Source of the DNA: JBBPYR01 sp038199755
Lineage (GTDB): Bacteria > Chloroflexota > Ktedonobacteria > Ktedonobacterales > Ktedonobacteraceae
NCBI GenBank assembly: GCA_038199755.1
Contig: JBBPYR010000226.1
Coordinates: forward strand, 1 to 53,102
Direction: 5' to 3'
Length of the DNA stretch: 53,102 bases
Below, one piece after another: positions 53,101 through 53,102 of this stretch (position 1 is the stretch's first letter; each line of letters opens with the position of its first letter). The translations under genes were made by a program, and so were the position numbers. A model generated the notes under the pieces. It saw nothing but the letters and a program-made list of their open reading frames with translations, was not told the origin of the DNA and made no database searches.

Positions 53101-53102
53101 TA

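Larger units (their letters stand above)
52858..53102. other. Repeat-bearing tail of the window
   Basis: This non-coding stretch contains the dispersed 23-nt repeat copy 2, a second partial GGACGCGCTGA at about 52961, two CTGGTAATC words (52884 and 52992) and the three-way-junction palindrome at the end. No gene is visible. Confidence 0.55.

Noticed and set aside
1..53102. CRISPR arrays, intact insertion sequences, prophage genes or rRNA
   Set aside because: No regularly spaced direct repeats, transposase or phage structural motifs, or rRNA signatures were seen.

Overview
The window most likely comes from a Ktedonobacteria-like member of the Chloroflexota: a spore-forming-type soil bacterium with a large, patchy genome. 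This is an inference from gene content, not from a marker gene. The signs are a mid-50s to low-50s percent GC background, many long one-gene transcription units, a menaquinol-type split cytochrome b complex with its own cupredoxin, F420-type nitroreductase-like and cytochrome P450 genes, WD40 debris, and extended -10 promoters. I see no rRNA, CRISPR array, phage module or intact insertion sequence.

Left part (1-9267). A PAS/PAS/GAF membrane sensor runs off the left edge. A divergent O-acetylhomoserine sulfhydrylase follows, then a lone molybdenum-hydroxylase large subunit, an AT-rich island with a membrane-anchored jelly-roll-like protein, a glycine/sarcosine-oxidase-like FAD enzyme, a small HhH protein and a VOC-fold protein. 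At 9627-12539 lies a tight four-gene unit for protein-bound sulfur transfer: rhodanese-E1 fusion, CysO/MoaD-like carrier, CysM and a JAMM peptidase. It is the actinobacterial CysO-CysM-Mec cysteine route in another phylum, with the E1 included.

Middle part (12810-27754). A MarR regulator sits before an MFS exporter. An MntR-type regulator (Asp at both diagnostic metal positions) sits before an Nramp Mn transporter. Then come an FAD/NAD oxidoreductase, a zinc-ribbon membrane protein and a NarL/NarX-like two-component pair. The bc-type complex follows: cytochrome b N-half, C-half, Rieske protein, a fused degenerate-cytochrome-c/cupredoxin protein and a 500-residue membrane protein of unknown function.

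Right-middle part (27895-43910). Glycogen synthase is followed by a sigma-like factor and an overlapping partner gene. LarC, a DUF1992 protein and the transglutaminase / alpha-E / circularly permuted ATP-grasp operon come next, then an F420-type flavin-fold protein, tRNA-Thr(CGT) with a consensus promoter, a huge FtsX-type permease, an extended SDR, a GT87-like mannosyltransferase and a peroxiredoxin.

Right end (44003-53102). This is the eroded, accessory part. It holds a TetR regulator, a chimera of a KaiC-type ATPase N-terminus and a receiver-domain tail, two Gfo/Idh/MocA dehydrogenases around a threonine-aldolase-like lyase and an unknown basic protein, fragments of WD40, SDR and epimerase genes, and a P450 behind an array of AT-rich palindromes. 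The last 200 bases hold a dispersed repeat, also found inverted at 12712, and a perfect three-way-junction palindrome.

The most unusual items are the sulfur-carrier C-terminus (GG followed by one His) next to its own JAMM gene, the probably haem-free cytochrome domain fused to a cupredoxin, the KaiC/receiver chimera, the folded leader before larC, and the repeat elements.
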